From NCBI GenBank assembly GCA_027068615.1, contig JAMOQV010000209.1, positions 1-10,693 of the forward strand: DNA of 10,693 bases, given 5' to 3'. How positions within the stretch are numbered: position 1 is the first letter of the stretch; each line of letters begins with the position of its first letter. The notes below the pieces were generated by a model that saw only the letters and a list, made by a program, of their open reading frames with translations, was not told the DNA's origin and made no database searches. This DNA is from Helicobacteraceae bacterium (GTDB lineage Bacteria > Campylobacterota > Campylobacteria > Campylobacterales > Sulfurimonadaceae). Positions 1 through 6,949 of this stretch are shown piece by piece. The position numbers were made by a program, and so were the translations under genes.

Positions 1-128
1 AGCTAGTTTATACAGCAGTAACAAGAGCAAAACATAAATGTCTTATAGTTGGGGAGAGTGGAGCTTTTGAATCAGCTTGTAAGAGGTTAGAAACTACCAG
101 AAGAGATACTGTTCTTCTGGAGTTATAG
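1..128 (+). CDS. C-terminal end of a RecD-like / UvrD-type helicase (partial)
   Basis: Reading from base 3 gives 41 residues ending at a TAG stop (126-128). The segment YTAVTRAKHKCLIVGE has the form of helicase motif VI in the UvrD_C_2 domain at the C-terminus of RecD-like superfamily 1 helicases (YTAxTRAk, then a hydrophobic strand and G). This region normally supplies an arginine finger for ATP hydrolysis during DNA unwinding. The rest of the gene lies left of the window, so the choice between RecD2-like, PcrA-like or another SF1 helicase cannot be made here. The stop codon directly abuts the stop of the minus-strand lipoprotein gene, with no bases between. Confidence 0.7.
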   Translation, partial: LVYTAVTRAKHKCLIVGESGAFESACKRLETTRRDTVLLEL

Positions 129-614
129 TTATTTTTTATCTAAATCTTCTATAGAGTTTAGATAGTTTATAGCTGTTATTTTTTTATTGTCTAACTCAAC
201 TACTACAACTTTATCAGAGTTTGTTTCTGGTTTGTAGTTAGCCGATATAGCTTTATCTGTTATGATTAATACAGTATGTTTAAAATCTTTAAGCCCTGGA
301 AGTATAAACATACTTCTTATGATAGATGGTGCTGAACTTAAATCTGCCACAAATTGGATTTTGTTGTCTTTTAGATAGTTTTCACCTTTTGAAGCAAAAT
401 ATTCATTACAACTATGTCCTACATCTTTTGAAAAAGCAAAAACAACTTTTTTTGTATCAGCATCTATTGGATGCACTTTGTCATTTTGGTCTTTTAATGA
501 TAAGTCAGATAGACTTTTTCCAACAACAAGTTTAGTTTCTGTTGCTTTAACAGGTTCTGAACCACACCCTACAAATAATAATGTAGCAAATAATGCTAGT
601 AGAAATTTTTTCAT
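129..614 (-). CDS. Small putative lipoprotein, possibly with a thioredoxin-like fold
   Basis: This 161-residue protein begins with a short basic then hydrophobic signal (MKKFLLALFATLLFVGC). It ends in a lipobox-like FVGC, so Cys17 is the likely lipidated residue; Phe at -3 is slightly unusual. Gly-Ser follow the Cys, with no Asp at +2, which by the enterobacterial rule would not hold it in the inner membrane. The mature part alternates beta-like stretches (VVFAFS, IQFVAD, HTVLIITD) and includes the phrase GKSLSDLSLKDQNDKV. This recalls peroxiredoxin or thioredoxin-fold domains, but only one further Cys (C69, in GHSCNEYF) is present and there is no CxxC. The start is supported by a GGAG Shine-Dalgarno at 624-621, six bases before ATG, and an extended -10 just upstream. 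I do not recognise a named family; the fold is an inference. Confidence 0.8.
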   Translation of the reverse strand: MKKFLLALFATLLFVGCGSEPVKATETKLVVGKSLSDLSLKDQNDKVHPIDADTKKVVFAFSKDVGHSCNEYFASKGENYLKDNKIQFVADLSSAPSIIRSMFILPGLKDFKHTVLIITDKAISANYKPETNSDKVVVVELDNKKITAINYLNSIEDLDKK

Positions 615-637
615 ACTTTTCTCCGAATTTTTTTGTA

Positions 638-646
638 ATTATATCA
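638..646 (-). promoter_or_regulatory. Extended -10 promoter for the lipoprotein gene
   Basis: Read on the minus strand this is TGATATAAT, an exact TGnTATAAT extended -10. Transcription would start near 631, giving a leader of about 17 bases that contains the GGAG Shine-Dalgarno (624-621) of the lipoprotein gene. No good -35 is visible; the upstream DNA is AT-rich, as is usual for sigma-70-type promoters in this phylum. Confidence 0.65.
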
Positions 647-721
647 ATTTCATTTTGAATTATAATCTAATAATAATTTATATATAAATATTAATAATTT
701 TTAAAGTTAATCTTTTTTGTG

Positions 722-727
722 TAAAAT
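722..727 (+). promoter_or_regulatory. -10 element (TAAAAT) for ppiC-aguB
   Basis: The TGTG preceding TAAAAT here resembles an imperfect extended -10, with a predicted start near 734 and a leader of about 23 bases. A second candidate, TATAAT at 661-666, would give a leader of about 84 bases. An AGGA Shine-Dalgarno (747-750) sits six bases before the ppiC ATG. The region is shared with the divergent lipoprotein promoter. Confidence 0.5.
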
Positions 728-756
728 GACATTTAATTTTAACAATAGGAAAAACT

Positions 757-1035
757 ATGGCATGGGCAACAGCTAGACATATACTAGTAAACAGTGAAGA
801 AAAATGTAATGAGTTAAAAGCAGAGATTGAAAACGGTAAAAGTTTTGAGGATGTAGCAAAAGAAAATTCAGAGTGTCCATCAGGTGCAAATGGTGGGGAT
901 TTGGGTCAGTTTGGACCAGGGCAAATGGTGCCTGAGTTTGATAAAGCTGTATTTAATGGTGATGTTGGAGTTCTTTATGGACCTATACAAACACAGTTTG
1001 GTTACCATTTACTAGAAGTAACAGGCAGAGGTTAG
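757..1035 (+). CDS. ppiC: Cytosolic parvulin peptidyl-prolyl cis-trans isomerase
   Basis: The protein has 92 residues, almost exactly the length of E. coli PpiC (about 93), with no signal peptide or chaperone domain, so it should act in the cytoplasm. It is a single parvulin (rotamase) domain that speeds cis-trans isomerisation of X-Pro bonds. The diagnostic motifs are present in order: RHILV at 7-11, SECPSG around Cys40, GGDLGQFGPGQMVPEFD at 46-62, and TQFGYHLLEV at 79-88. His8, Cys40, Met57, Phe61, Phe81 and His84 correspond to the usual active-site positions. The start follows an AGGA Shine-Dalgarno. It is the first gene of a two-gene unit with aguB, which begins five bases after the stop. 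No functional link between the two products is evident. Confidence 0.93.
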   Translation: MAWATARHILVNSEEKCNELKAEIENGKSFEDVAKENSECPSGANGGDLGQFGPGQMVPEFDKAVFNGDVGVLYGPIQTQFGYHLLEVTGRG

Positions 1036-1040
1036 TAACT

Positions 1041-1886
1041 ATGGTAAAAGTATCAGCAATCCAGATGAGTATGAGTGAAGATAAAACTTCAAATGTAGCT
1101 AAAGCGATAGAGTTAGTTAAAAAATCAGCTCAAAATGGTGCAAAAATCATACTTTTACCAGAACTTTTTGAGGGGCTTTACTTTTGTAAAGATATGGATA
1201 GAAAGTATTTTTCTTGGGCAAAGCCACTTAAAGATAACTTACTTATAAAACAGTTTTCAGAGTTGGCAAAAGAGTTAGAAGTTGTTGTATTGGTAAGTTA
1301 TTTTGAAAAAGCAGATGATGAGTATTTTAACTCTTTGGTTGTGATAGATGCAGATGGTAGTGTTATGGATAACTACCGAAAAACACATATACCAGATGGT
1401 GCTGGATATGAGGAGAAGTTTTACTTTAAAGGTGGAGATACTGGTTTTAAAGTATATGATACAGCTTATGCTAAATTGGGAGTTGGTATCTGTTGGGATC
1501 AGTGGTTTTGTGAAACGGCTAGGGTTTTAACTCTTAAAGGTGCAGAGATTATATTTTATCCAACTGCTATAGGTAGTGAACCTGAAGTTGATATAGACTC
1601 AAAAGAGCATTGGCAAAGGGTACAGATGGGACACTCTGCGACAAATACTGTTCCTGTTGTAGTAGCAAACAGAATAGGCTTAGAAGTTGGAGAGAGTTGT
1701 GAGTTAACATTTTATGGTTCATCTTTTATAACAGACTATACTGGTGCAAAGATATCTGAAGCCTCAAGGGATAAAGAGGAGATTATATATGCAGAGTTTG
1801 ATTTAGATGAGTATAAAAAACAAAGAGAGTATTGGGGACTATTAAGAGATAGAAGAGTAGATATGTATGAGTTAAGGGAGTTGTAA
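1041..1886 (+). CDS. aguB: N-carbamoylputrescine amidase (nitrilase superfamily)
   Basis: This 281-residue cytosolic enzyme hydrolyses N-carbamoylputrescine to putrescine, CO2 and ammonia, the last step of the agmatine route to polyamines. The nitrilase Glu-Lys-Cys triad is complete: Glu41 in LLPELFEG, Lys114 in YRKTHIPDG and Cys151 in GICWDQWF. Features that separate AguB from other carbon-nitrogen hydrolases are also visible, including HIPDGAGYEEKFYF, GDTGFKV, YPTAIGSEP, VANRIG and the closing WGLLRDRR. The length is normal for the family. The likely Shine-Dalgarno (AGAGG, about 1026-1031) lies inside the end of ppiC, so translation is probably coupled. The agmatine deiminase that should make its substrate is not in this window. 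The 3' end overlaps the convergent miaA by 15 bases (1872-1886). Confidence 0.93.
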   Translation: MVKVSAIQMSMSEDKTSNVAKAIELVKKSAQNGAKIILLPELFEGLYFCKDMDRKYFSWAKPLKDNLLIKQFSELAKELEVVVLVSYFEKADDEYFNSLVVIDADGSVMDNYRKTHIPDGAGYEEKFYFKGGDTGFKVYDTAYAKLGVGICWDQWFCETARVLTLKGAEIIFYPTAIGSEPEVDIDSKEHWQRVQMGHSATNTVPVVVANRIGLEVGESCELTFYGSSFITDYTGAKISEASRDKEEIIYAEFDLDEYKKQREYWGLLRDRRVDMYELREL

Positions 1887-2759
1887 GTCATTAAGTTTTT
1901 TTGAGATTATATTTTTAAACTGGTTTTTGTTAAAGGTTTGTTGTCTTTTTGCAAGTTGGGCTGTGTGAGTTGAGATATTTTTTAGCATCTCATCTTTTGA
2001 TACCTTTCCATCTAAAAATTCTAGCACCTCAACAATCCCTATAGCCCCCATAGAGTTTGGTTTTCTTGTGTATTTTTGTTCAAGATAACAAACTTCATCT
2101 ATAAGCCCCATATCTAGCATCTTTGAAGTTCTTAACTCTATGCGTTTTCTTAGGGTGTCTCTATCTACATCTATGTTAAAAATATCTAAATTTGTTATGA
2201 TGGGTTGTGGAGGGTTTTGTTTAAACCATTGTGTAGGTGGTAGTGAAGAAGCTTCATATATAAGCATAGCTTTTTCTATCCTGTAACTATCATTTTTATC
2301 TATATTTTTCATATAAATATCATCTATACTTTTTAAAAAATTATAACTCTTTTGTAAGTTTTGTAATCTATCTTTAACTCTATCTTCTATCTCTTTTGTT
2401 ATATCTGGAAGTTTTGAGAGACCATCTAGTAGTGACTTTAGATAAAAAGATGTTCCACCAACTATTATAAGATTTTTATTGTTATTTTTACATTTTTTTA
2501 TAACTTTTTTATATAAATCTATAAATATATCAACACTAAAGTATTCATCTGGATATATCTCATCTATACCAAAATGTTTAATCATAGCTAATTCATCTTT
2601 TGATGGTTTTGCTGAAACTATATCTATCTCTTTATAGATGCTTAGTGAATCTATAGAGAGTATATAAGCATCCATTTTTTGAGCTGTTTGTATAGCTAAA
2701 TCACTTTTTCCTGAAGCTGTTGGCCCTATGATAGCTAGTTGTTTTATATCTGTATTCAT
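1872..2759 (-). CDS. miaA: tRNA dimethylallyltransferase
   Basis: MiaA transfers the dimethylallyl group of DMAPP to N6 of adenosine 37 in tRNAs that read UNN codons, the first step toward ms2i6A, which stabilises codon pairing. The 295-residue product has normal length. Seen in order are the P-loop GPTASGKS (12-19), DSLSIYKEIDIVSAKPS starting at Asp37 (the catalytic Asp region), the DMAPP-pocket segment GGTSFYLKSLLDGL (101-114), MGAIGIVEVLEFLDG (237-251), and LAKRQQTF (269-276) near the C-terminus. The GYKE motif of many MiaA proteins reads GIVE here. No Shine-Dalgarno precedes the ATG, and a perfect extended -10 ends seven bases before it, so the mRNA may be leaderless. No in-frame ATG, GTG or TTG lies just upstream and the P-loop starts at residue 12, so this start is firm. 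Confidence 0.95.
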   Translation of the reverse strand: MNTDIKQLAIIGPTASGKSDLAIQTAQKMDAYILSIDSLSIYKEIDIVSAKPSKDELAMIKHFGIDEIYPDEYFSVDIFIDLYKKVIKKCKNNNKNLIIVGGTSFYLKSLLDGLSKLPDITKEIEDRVKDRLQNLQKSYNFLKSIDDIYMKNIDKNDSYRIEKAMLIYEASSLPPTQWFKQNPPQPIITNLDIFNIDVDRDTLRKRIELRTSKMLDMGLIDEVCYLEQKYTRKPNSMGAIGIVEVLEFLDGKVSKDEMLKNISTHTAQLAKRQQTFNKNQFKNIISKKLNDLQLP

Positions 2760-2766
2760 AAGTAGA

Positions 2767-2775
2767 ATTATATCA
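2767..2775 (-). promoter_or_regulatory. Extended -10 promoter of miaA, predicting a leaderless mRNA
   Basis: On the minus strand these bases read TGATATAAT, a perfect extended -10 and the same nine-mer as at 638-646. The last T of the -10 is at 2767, and the A of the miaA ATG is at 2759, so seven bases separate them. With ordinary promoter spacing, transcription starts at or within a base or two of the start codon. Confidence 0.65.
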
Positions 2776-2793
2776 TTTTAAAACAACTTTAGC

Positions 2794-2799
2794 TAAAAT
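2794..2799 (+). promoter_or_regulatory. Probable -10 (TAAAAT) of the mqnP-ftsW-murG operon
   Basis: TAAAAT within the 68-base divergent gap lies about 30 bases before the mqnP start, with a predicted transcription start near 2806. It is back to back with the miaA promoter. No TG extension or -35 is clear, so this is a position-based call. Confidence 0.4.
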
Positions 2800-2816
2800 A
2801 AGCTTTAATTATTTTT

Positions 2817-2822
2817 AGAGGA
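2817..2822 (+). promoter_or_regulatory. Shine-Dalgarno (AGAGGA) that fixes a TTG start for mqnP
   Basis: AGAGGA lies five bases before a TTG at 2828-2830. The next in-frame ATG (2873) has no such site and would remove the conserved N-terminal helix with FNELVMFEHS, so the TTG is the start. Confidence 0.7.
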
Positions 2823-2827
2823 TTATT

Positions 2828-3685
2828 TTGCAAAGAGTTATACAAAAAATTAAAGATTTCAATGAACTTGTTATGTTTGAACACTCTATATTTTCTTTAC
2901 CATTTATATTTATAGCGATGGTTGTTTCTGCTAATGGATGGTTTGGATATGAATTGCTTTTTATGGGTGCATTAGCTGCTGTTAGTGCTAGAAACTTTGC
3001 TATGGGTGTAAACAGATATGCAGATAGAGATATAGATGCTAAAAATCCACGGACAAAAGATAGACCAAATGCAGATGGACGGCTTGATTCATTAAGTATA
3101 TTGATTTTTATAGGTGTAAATGCACTTATATTTGTAGTTGTTGCTTATATGATTAACTCTTTAGCTTTTTATATGAGTATTCCCATCTTAGCTGTTTTAG
3201 GGAGTTACTCTTATTTTAAAAGATTTTCGCATCTAGCTCATGTTGTTTTAGGCATCTCTTTAGGACTTGCACCTATTGCTGGTGTTGTAGCAGTTGAAGC
3301 TAGTATCCCTGTATGGAGTGTTTTACTTAGTTTGGGTGTGATTTTTTGGGTTGCTGGGTTTGATCTGCTTTACTCTCTTCAAGATATTGATTTCGATAAA
3401 GAAAACAATCTATACTCAATCCCATCACAGTTTGGAGCAGAAGCAACACTTTTTATATCTGTAATTTTCCACTCTTTAACAGTTCTTTTTTGGGCATTAT
3501 TTGTTTGGGTTGCACATCTTGGTTTTTTTGCATTTTTAGCAGTAGTAGCTAGTGCGGTTATGTTATGGTATGAACACCATTTAGTAAGAAAAGATTTTAC
3601 ACAGATAGACAGAGCTTTTTTTACTGTTAATGGCTACTTGGGTTTTTTATTTTTTATTTTAATTATTCTTGATAAGGTTGTTTAA
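2828..3685 (+). CDS. mqnP: UbiA-family prenyltransferase of menaquinone synthesis (MqnP-like)
   Basis: This is a 285-residue integral membrane protein with about eight hydrophobic segments. UbiA enzymes attach a polyprenyl chain to an aromatic ring. The first Asp-rich motif is N62-xxx-D66-x-D68-x-D70 in NRYADRDIDAKNPRTKDRP, and the second lies at D179-LLY-SLQD186-ID188-FD190; together they bind Mg2+ and the prenyl diphosphate. The N-terminal FEHSIFSLPF is typical of the 4-hydroxybenzoate/MqnP branch. In Campylobacterota, which lack ubiquinone and use the futalosine route, this family is usually assigned as MqnP. That substrate assignment is inferred from the phylum, not from the motifs. The gene starts with TTG behind a good Shine-Dalgarno, and its stop overlaps the next ATG (TAATG). 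Confidence 0.87.
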   Translation: MQRVIQKIKDFNELVMFEHSIFSLPFIFIAMVVSANGWFGYELLFMGALAAVSARNFAMGVNRYADRDIDAKNPRTKDRPNADGRLDSLSILIFIGVNALIFVVVAYMINSLAFYMSIPILAVLGSYSYFKRFSHLAHVVLGISLGLAPIAGVVAVEASIPVWSVLLSLGVIFWVAGFDLLYSLQDIDFDKENNLYSIPSQFGAEATLFISVIFHSLTVLFWALFVWVAHLGFFAFLAVVASAVMLWYEHHLVRKDFTQIDRAFFTVNGYLGFLFFILIILDKVV

Positions 3686-4218
3686 TGAGTATTCCACGTT
3701 TAATATCAGCACCATTGGAGCTTTCTTTTTCAGTAAGTAGTCTTGACTATGAAGCATTTGAAAGGGAGTATCAACAACTTAGTGAATCAGATGATGATCC
3801 AATCCACAGATGGTTAAAATTAGCAAAAGCAAAAGGTGAAACAGCAGATACAGACCCTGTACTACTTGAGCTTTTAGTATCTCTTCATCATAAGCTAGAT
3901 GCATTAGAGATGCTTATAAAAGATGAAGTTCCCGAGAGAATACCTCTTTCAACTTCTGTAAGTATAGATTCTATAGGTTTTGAGCATTTCAATATGAAAT
4001 TACCACTTTTAAAAGAGGGTAGAGAGTATTATGGTCGCATCGAGATGCCTGTTCATCCAAAAAGGGATATAGGGATTTTTTTTAAAGCTCAAAGTAAAAC
4101 ACTTGCAAAAATTACAAGGATTCACGAGAGAGATGAAAAAGAGTGGAGTGCATATATGACAGCAAGAGAGAGAGTTCTTATCCGTGAAGCAAAAGAAAAA
4201 TGTAGGTCAAGAAGATGA
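3685..4218 (+). CDS. Atypical PilZ-like protein (possible tPilZ type)
   Basis: The soluble 177-residue product has an acidic N-terminal part, a helical segment with heptad-like hydrophobics (LLELLVSLHHKLDALEMLI, about 60-78), and then a small beta-rich domain (about 85-147). That domain includes PLSTSVSIDSIGFEHF and GREYYGRIEMPVHPKRDIGIFF. A basic helix (RERVLIREAKEKCRSRR) closes the protein. The coiled helix before a beta-barrel-like domain with an S-x-D-S-I-G-F turn resembles the tetrameric atypical PilZ proteins. The RxxxR and (D/N)xSxxG cyclic di-GMP motifs are not properly present, so binding of c-di-GMP is doubtful. It starts on the mqnP stop (1-base overlap) and its own stop overlaps the next start. 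The gene is real; the family call is tentative. Confidence 0.85.
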   Translation: MSIPRLISAPLELSFSVSSLDYEAFEREYQQLSESDDDPIHRWLKLAKAKGETADTDPVLLELLVSLHHKLDALEMLIKDEVPERIPLSTSVSIDSIGFEHFNMKLPLLKEGREYYGRIEMPVHPKRDIGIFFKAQSKTLAKITRIHERDEKEWSAYMTARERVLIREAKEKCRSRR

Positions 4219-4742
4219 TGCATATAGATATACACAATTTTCCTATTGAGTATATAATCGTAGGTATGTCAGTTATTATTTTGTATCTACTTTATTATGT
4301 TTATACAAAAGATGCTACTTACAATAAAAATATCCATTCAGTTGCTTCTGTTGTAGAAGATCTAAACAAAGAGATATATTATCTTAAAAAAAAGTTAGAC
4401 CAAACTCAAAAAAATATACAAGCAAAATCATCAAGAATGAGTGATGAAGAGATATATCAAGAGATAGAGAGAAGTGTTTATGATATGGTTCAACCTTTAA
4501 CTATAAGTTTAAGACAAGTTCAAGAAAATTTGGAAGCGATAGATTTACAAATGGAATCAAGAATAGCATCTGTTGAGAGTGGAGTTAAACAGATAGCAGT
4601 TCCGAGTTCTGTGCAGGGTAATGATGATGAAAAAATCATATCACTATATAAACAGGGTGTTTCACTAGATACTATCTCAAGAGAGTTACACCTTTCAAAA
4701 GCTGAAGTTGAATTTGTTTTAAAAATCAACAAGATAAAGTAG
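4215..4742 (+). CDS. Membrane-anchored coiled-coil protein with helix-turn-helix-like tail, upstream of ftsW
   Basis: This 175-residue protein has three visible parts: a single membrane helix (about 12-29, IEYIIVGMSVIILYLLYYVY), a long charged heptad-like region (about 40-125), and a compact C-terminal segment (about 138-172). The tail reads IISLYKQGVSLDTISRELHLSKAEVEFVLKI. The pattern of x-L-y-x-x-G-x-S-x-x-x-I-S-x-x-L-x-L-S-x-x-E-V resembles the resolvase-type helix-turn-helix seen at the end of several small membrane proteins of DUF2802/DUF6115 type. The membrane-side topology suggests a cytoplasmic tail. Two tandem ATG codons (4215 and 4218) both overlap the preceding stop; either could start it. 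It ends six bases before ftsW, so a role near the division machinery is an inference from position only. Confidence 0.85.
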   Translation: MMHIDIHNFPIEYIIVGMSVIILYLLYYVYTKDATYNKNIHSVASVVEDLNKEIYYLKKKLDQTQKNIQAKSSRMSDEEIYQEIERSVYDMVQPLTISLRQVQENLEAIDLQMESRIASVESGVKQIAVPSSVQGNDDEKIISLYKQGVSLDTISRELHLSKAEVEFVLKINKIK

Positions 4743-4748
4743 TGCAAG

Positions 4749-5930
4749 ATGGTAGCTGATAGAAAACTTTTTACACTTGTTGTGATATTGATAGGTGTTA
4801 GTGTTTTATTATCATATACCTTATCAACATATATCACTATATTTTTTAATACTAGTGAATACCATTTTGTTATCCGTCAAAGTGCTTTTGCTATTTTAGG
4901 GATACTTATAATGTGGGGTTTATCACTTTTAGACCCAGACAAATGGCTTACCCCTATAGGACTTTCACTTTTTATAGGTTCAGTTATACTTATGATAGCT
5001 ATGCCATTTTTACCAGAATCATTAGTAACTGCTGTTGGTGGGGCAAAGAGGTGGATAAAAGTAGCTGGTTTTTCACTTGCTCCTGTTGAGTTTTTTAAGG
5101 TTGGATTTGTTTACTTTTTAGCTTGGAGTTTTAGTCGTAAACTTGGAGACCATGACAATATGGGGATTTTAAATGAGTTTAAAAGATTTACCCCTTATGC
5201 TTTGGTTTTTATAGGTGCTATGTTTATGATAGCATTTTTACAAAATGACTTGGGTCAGGTTGTTGTGTTAGGTGTTACACTTCTTATAATGCTTATGTTT
5301 GCTGGTAGTAGTTTTAAGTTTTTCTTAGCTTTACTTCTTCCTAGTTTAGGTTTCTTTGTATTTTTTATAGCTACTGCAGAACATAGGATACTTCGTATAA
5401 AATCATGGTGGTCTTTAGCTCAAAACAGTATTTTGGAATTTTTTCCAGAGTCTATTGCTCAAAAACTTCGTGTACCATCAGAGGTTGAACCATATCAGAT
5501 AAGCCACTCTTTAAATGCTATATATAATGGTGGTTATTTTGGTACAGGTTTGGGTGCTGGTACTTTTAAACTTGGTTTTTTATCAGAGGTTCATACTGAC
5601 TTTGTATTGGCTGGACTTGCTGAAGAGTTTGGTTTTGTAGGTGTATTTTTTGTTGTTTTTATCTTTTTGTGGATGCTTCAAAGAATCTTTAAAGTAGCAA
5701 ACAGAACAAAAGATCAGACTATATATCTTTTTAGTATAGGTGTTGGACTATTACTTTCATTTGCATTTTTGATAAACTCTTATGGGATTACTGGTCTTAC
5801 CCCTATTAAGGGTATATCTGTTCCATTTTTAAGCTATGGGGGTTCGGCTATGCTAGGTGCTTGTGTGGGTGTTGGTATGGTGCTTATGGCTTCTAAAAAA
5901 GCAAAGTATGATAAGGAGCTAGAGGAATGA
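4749..5930 (+). CDS. ftsW: SEDS-family septal peptidoglycan polymerase FtsW
   Basis: FtsW polymerises lipid II into glycan strands at the division septum, partnered by a class B penicillin-binding protein. The 393-residue product has about ten membrane segments and the SEDS hallmarks: GGAKRWI (97-103), APVEFFKVGF (111-120), LQNDLG (164-169), EVHTDFVLAGLAEEFGFVG (280-298) and VPFLSYGGSAM (358-368). Asp284 in HTDF corresponds to the essential Asp of E. coli FtsW (Asp297) in the same motif. FtsW rather than RodA is chosen because murG follows directly and overlaps by four bases, the classic ftsW-murG pair. The ribosome-binding site is weak (AAG just before ATG), which suggests translational coupling to the upstream gene that ends six bases away. 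Confidence 0.93.
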   Translation: MVADRKLFTLVVILIGVSVLLSYTLSTYITIFFNTSEYHFVIRQSAFAILGILIMWGLSLLDPDKWLTPIGLSLFIGSVILMIAMPFLPESLVTAVGGAKRWIKVAGFSLAPVEFFKVGFVYFLAWSFSRKLGDHDNMGILNEFKRFTPYALVFIGAMFMIAFLQNDLGQVVVLGVTLLIMLMFAGSSFKFFLALLLPSLGFFVFFIATAEHRILRIKSWWSLAQNSILEFFPESIAQKLRVPSEVEPYQISHSLNAIYNGGYFGTGLGAGTFKLGFLSEVHTDFVLAGLAEEFGFVGVFFVVFIFLWMLQRIFKVANRTKDQTIYLFSIGVGLLLSFAFLINSYGITGLTPIKGISVPFLSYGGSAMLGACVGVGMVLMASKKAKYDKELEE

Positions 5931-6949
5931 AACTATGTATAACAGGTGGTGGAACTGGTGGGCATCTAATGATAGCTGAGGCTTTGGTTGAATCTGCTGT
6001 AGCTGATGGTCATGAAGTTATTTTTATCGGTTCTACAAAAGGGCAAGATAGAAAGTATTTTGAAAAAAGTTCCCTTTTTAGTAGTGTTTATTTTTTACAG
6101 ACATCAGGTGTTGTAGATAAAAAAGGTTTTTCTAAAATCAAATCACTTTTTGCAATATTTAAAGCTTTTTTACAATCAAGAAAGATTTTAAAAGAGCATA
6201 AAATTGATGCTGTTTATAGTGTTGGTGGTTTTTCTGCTGCTCCTGCATCTTTTGCAAGTTTGAGTTTATCTATACCTTTATATATCCATGAACAAAATGC
6301 TGTTACAGGAAGACTTAACGCACTTTTAAAACCTTTTGCAAAGAGTTTTATATCTGCTTATGATAAAAGCTCAACTATAAAAGGCTACCCAGTAAAGAGC
6401 ATCTTTTATAAAAATGCAAGAGTTAGAACAGAGTTAAAAAACATCATTTTTTTAGGTGGTTCTCATGGTGCAAAAGCTATTAATGATTTGGCTTTGAGTG
6501 TTGCAAAAGAGTTGGATGCTAAAGGGATAAAAATCATACATCAAGCTGGAGAGAGTGATTTTAAAAGGGTTGAAGAAGCTTATAAAGAGCTAGGAGTTGA
6601 GGTTGAACTTTATGCTTTTACAACTGAGTTGGCATCACTTATATCAAAGTCTGATTTGGCAGTTAGTAGGGCTGGTGCTTCAACATTGTGGGAATTAACA
6701 ACAAATGGCATCCCTGCTTTTTATATACCATACCCTTATGCAGCAGGGGATCATCAGTATCATAATGCAAAGTTTATAGTAGATAACGATATGGGTTGGT
6801 GCGAGAGAGAGAGGGACGATTTAAAAGATAAATTACTTAGTATTTTAGATGAAGATTTAAAATCAAAAAGTGAAAAACTTTTAAACTATGCTCAAAAGGA
6901 TGTAGCTTCAAAAATGATAAAAGAGTTAGTAGATGGGCTAAAAAAATGA
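5927..6949 (+). CDS. murG: Lipid II synthase, UDP-GlcNAc:lipid I N-acetylglucosaminyltransferase
   Basis: MurG adds GlcNAc to lipid I on the inner face of the cytoplasmic membrane to make lipid II, the substrate of FtsW. The 340-residue GT-B enzyme shows all expected motifs: GGGTGGH (7-13, His13 catalytic region), VGGFSAAP (99-106), IHEQNAVTGRLN (120-131), FLGGSHGAKAIN (175-186), SRAGASTLWEL (247-257, with Glu256 for UDP-GlcNAc) and YPYAAGDHQYHNA (269-281). The length is slightly short but within the family range. AAGGAG at 5913-5918, eight bases before ATG, is a strong Shine-Dalgarno inside ftsW. The start overlaps the ftsW stop as ATGA, and the stop overlaps the next gene the same way. Confidence 0.95.
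   Translation: MKLCITGGGTGGHLMIAEALVESAVADGHEVIFIGSTKGQDRKYFEKSSLFSSVYFLQTSGVVDKKGFSKIKSLFAIFKAFLQSRKILKEHKIDAVYSVGGFSAAPASFASLSLSIPLYIHEQNAVTGRLNALLKPFAKSFISAYDKSSTIKGYPVKSIFYKNARVRTELKNIIFLGGSHGAKAINDLALSVAKELDAKGIKIIHQAGESDFKRVEEAYKELGVEVELYAFTTELASLISKSDLAVSRAGASTLWELTTNGIPAFYIPYPYAAGDHQYHNAKFIVDNDMGWCERERDDLKDKLLSILDEDLKSKSEKLLNYAQKDVASKMIKELVDGLKK

Noticed and set aside
326..687. Two plus-strand reading frames (326-535 and 478-687) opposite the lipoprotein gene
   Set aside because: They lie antisense to a gene with a clear signal peptide, Shine-Dalgarno and promoter; their products have no recognisable features and no ribosome-binding sites.
2760..2827. A riboswitch or long regulatory leader ahead of mqnP
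   Set aside because: The gap is only 68 bases and is taken up by two divergent promoters and a Shine-Dalgarno; no conserved aptamer-like structure is visible.
4520..4837. Minus-strand frame across the coiled-coil gene and the start of ftsW
   Set aside because: It runs through two supported plus-strand genes, is rich in Ser/Thr as expected of an antisense shadow, and has no start signals.
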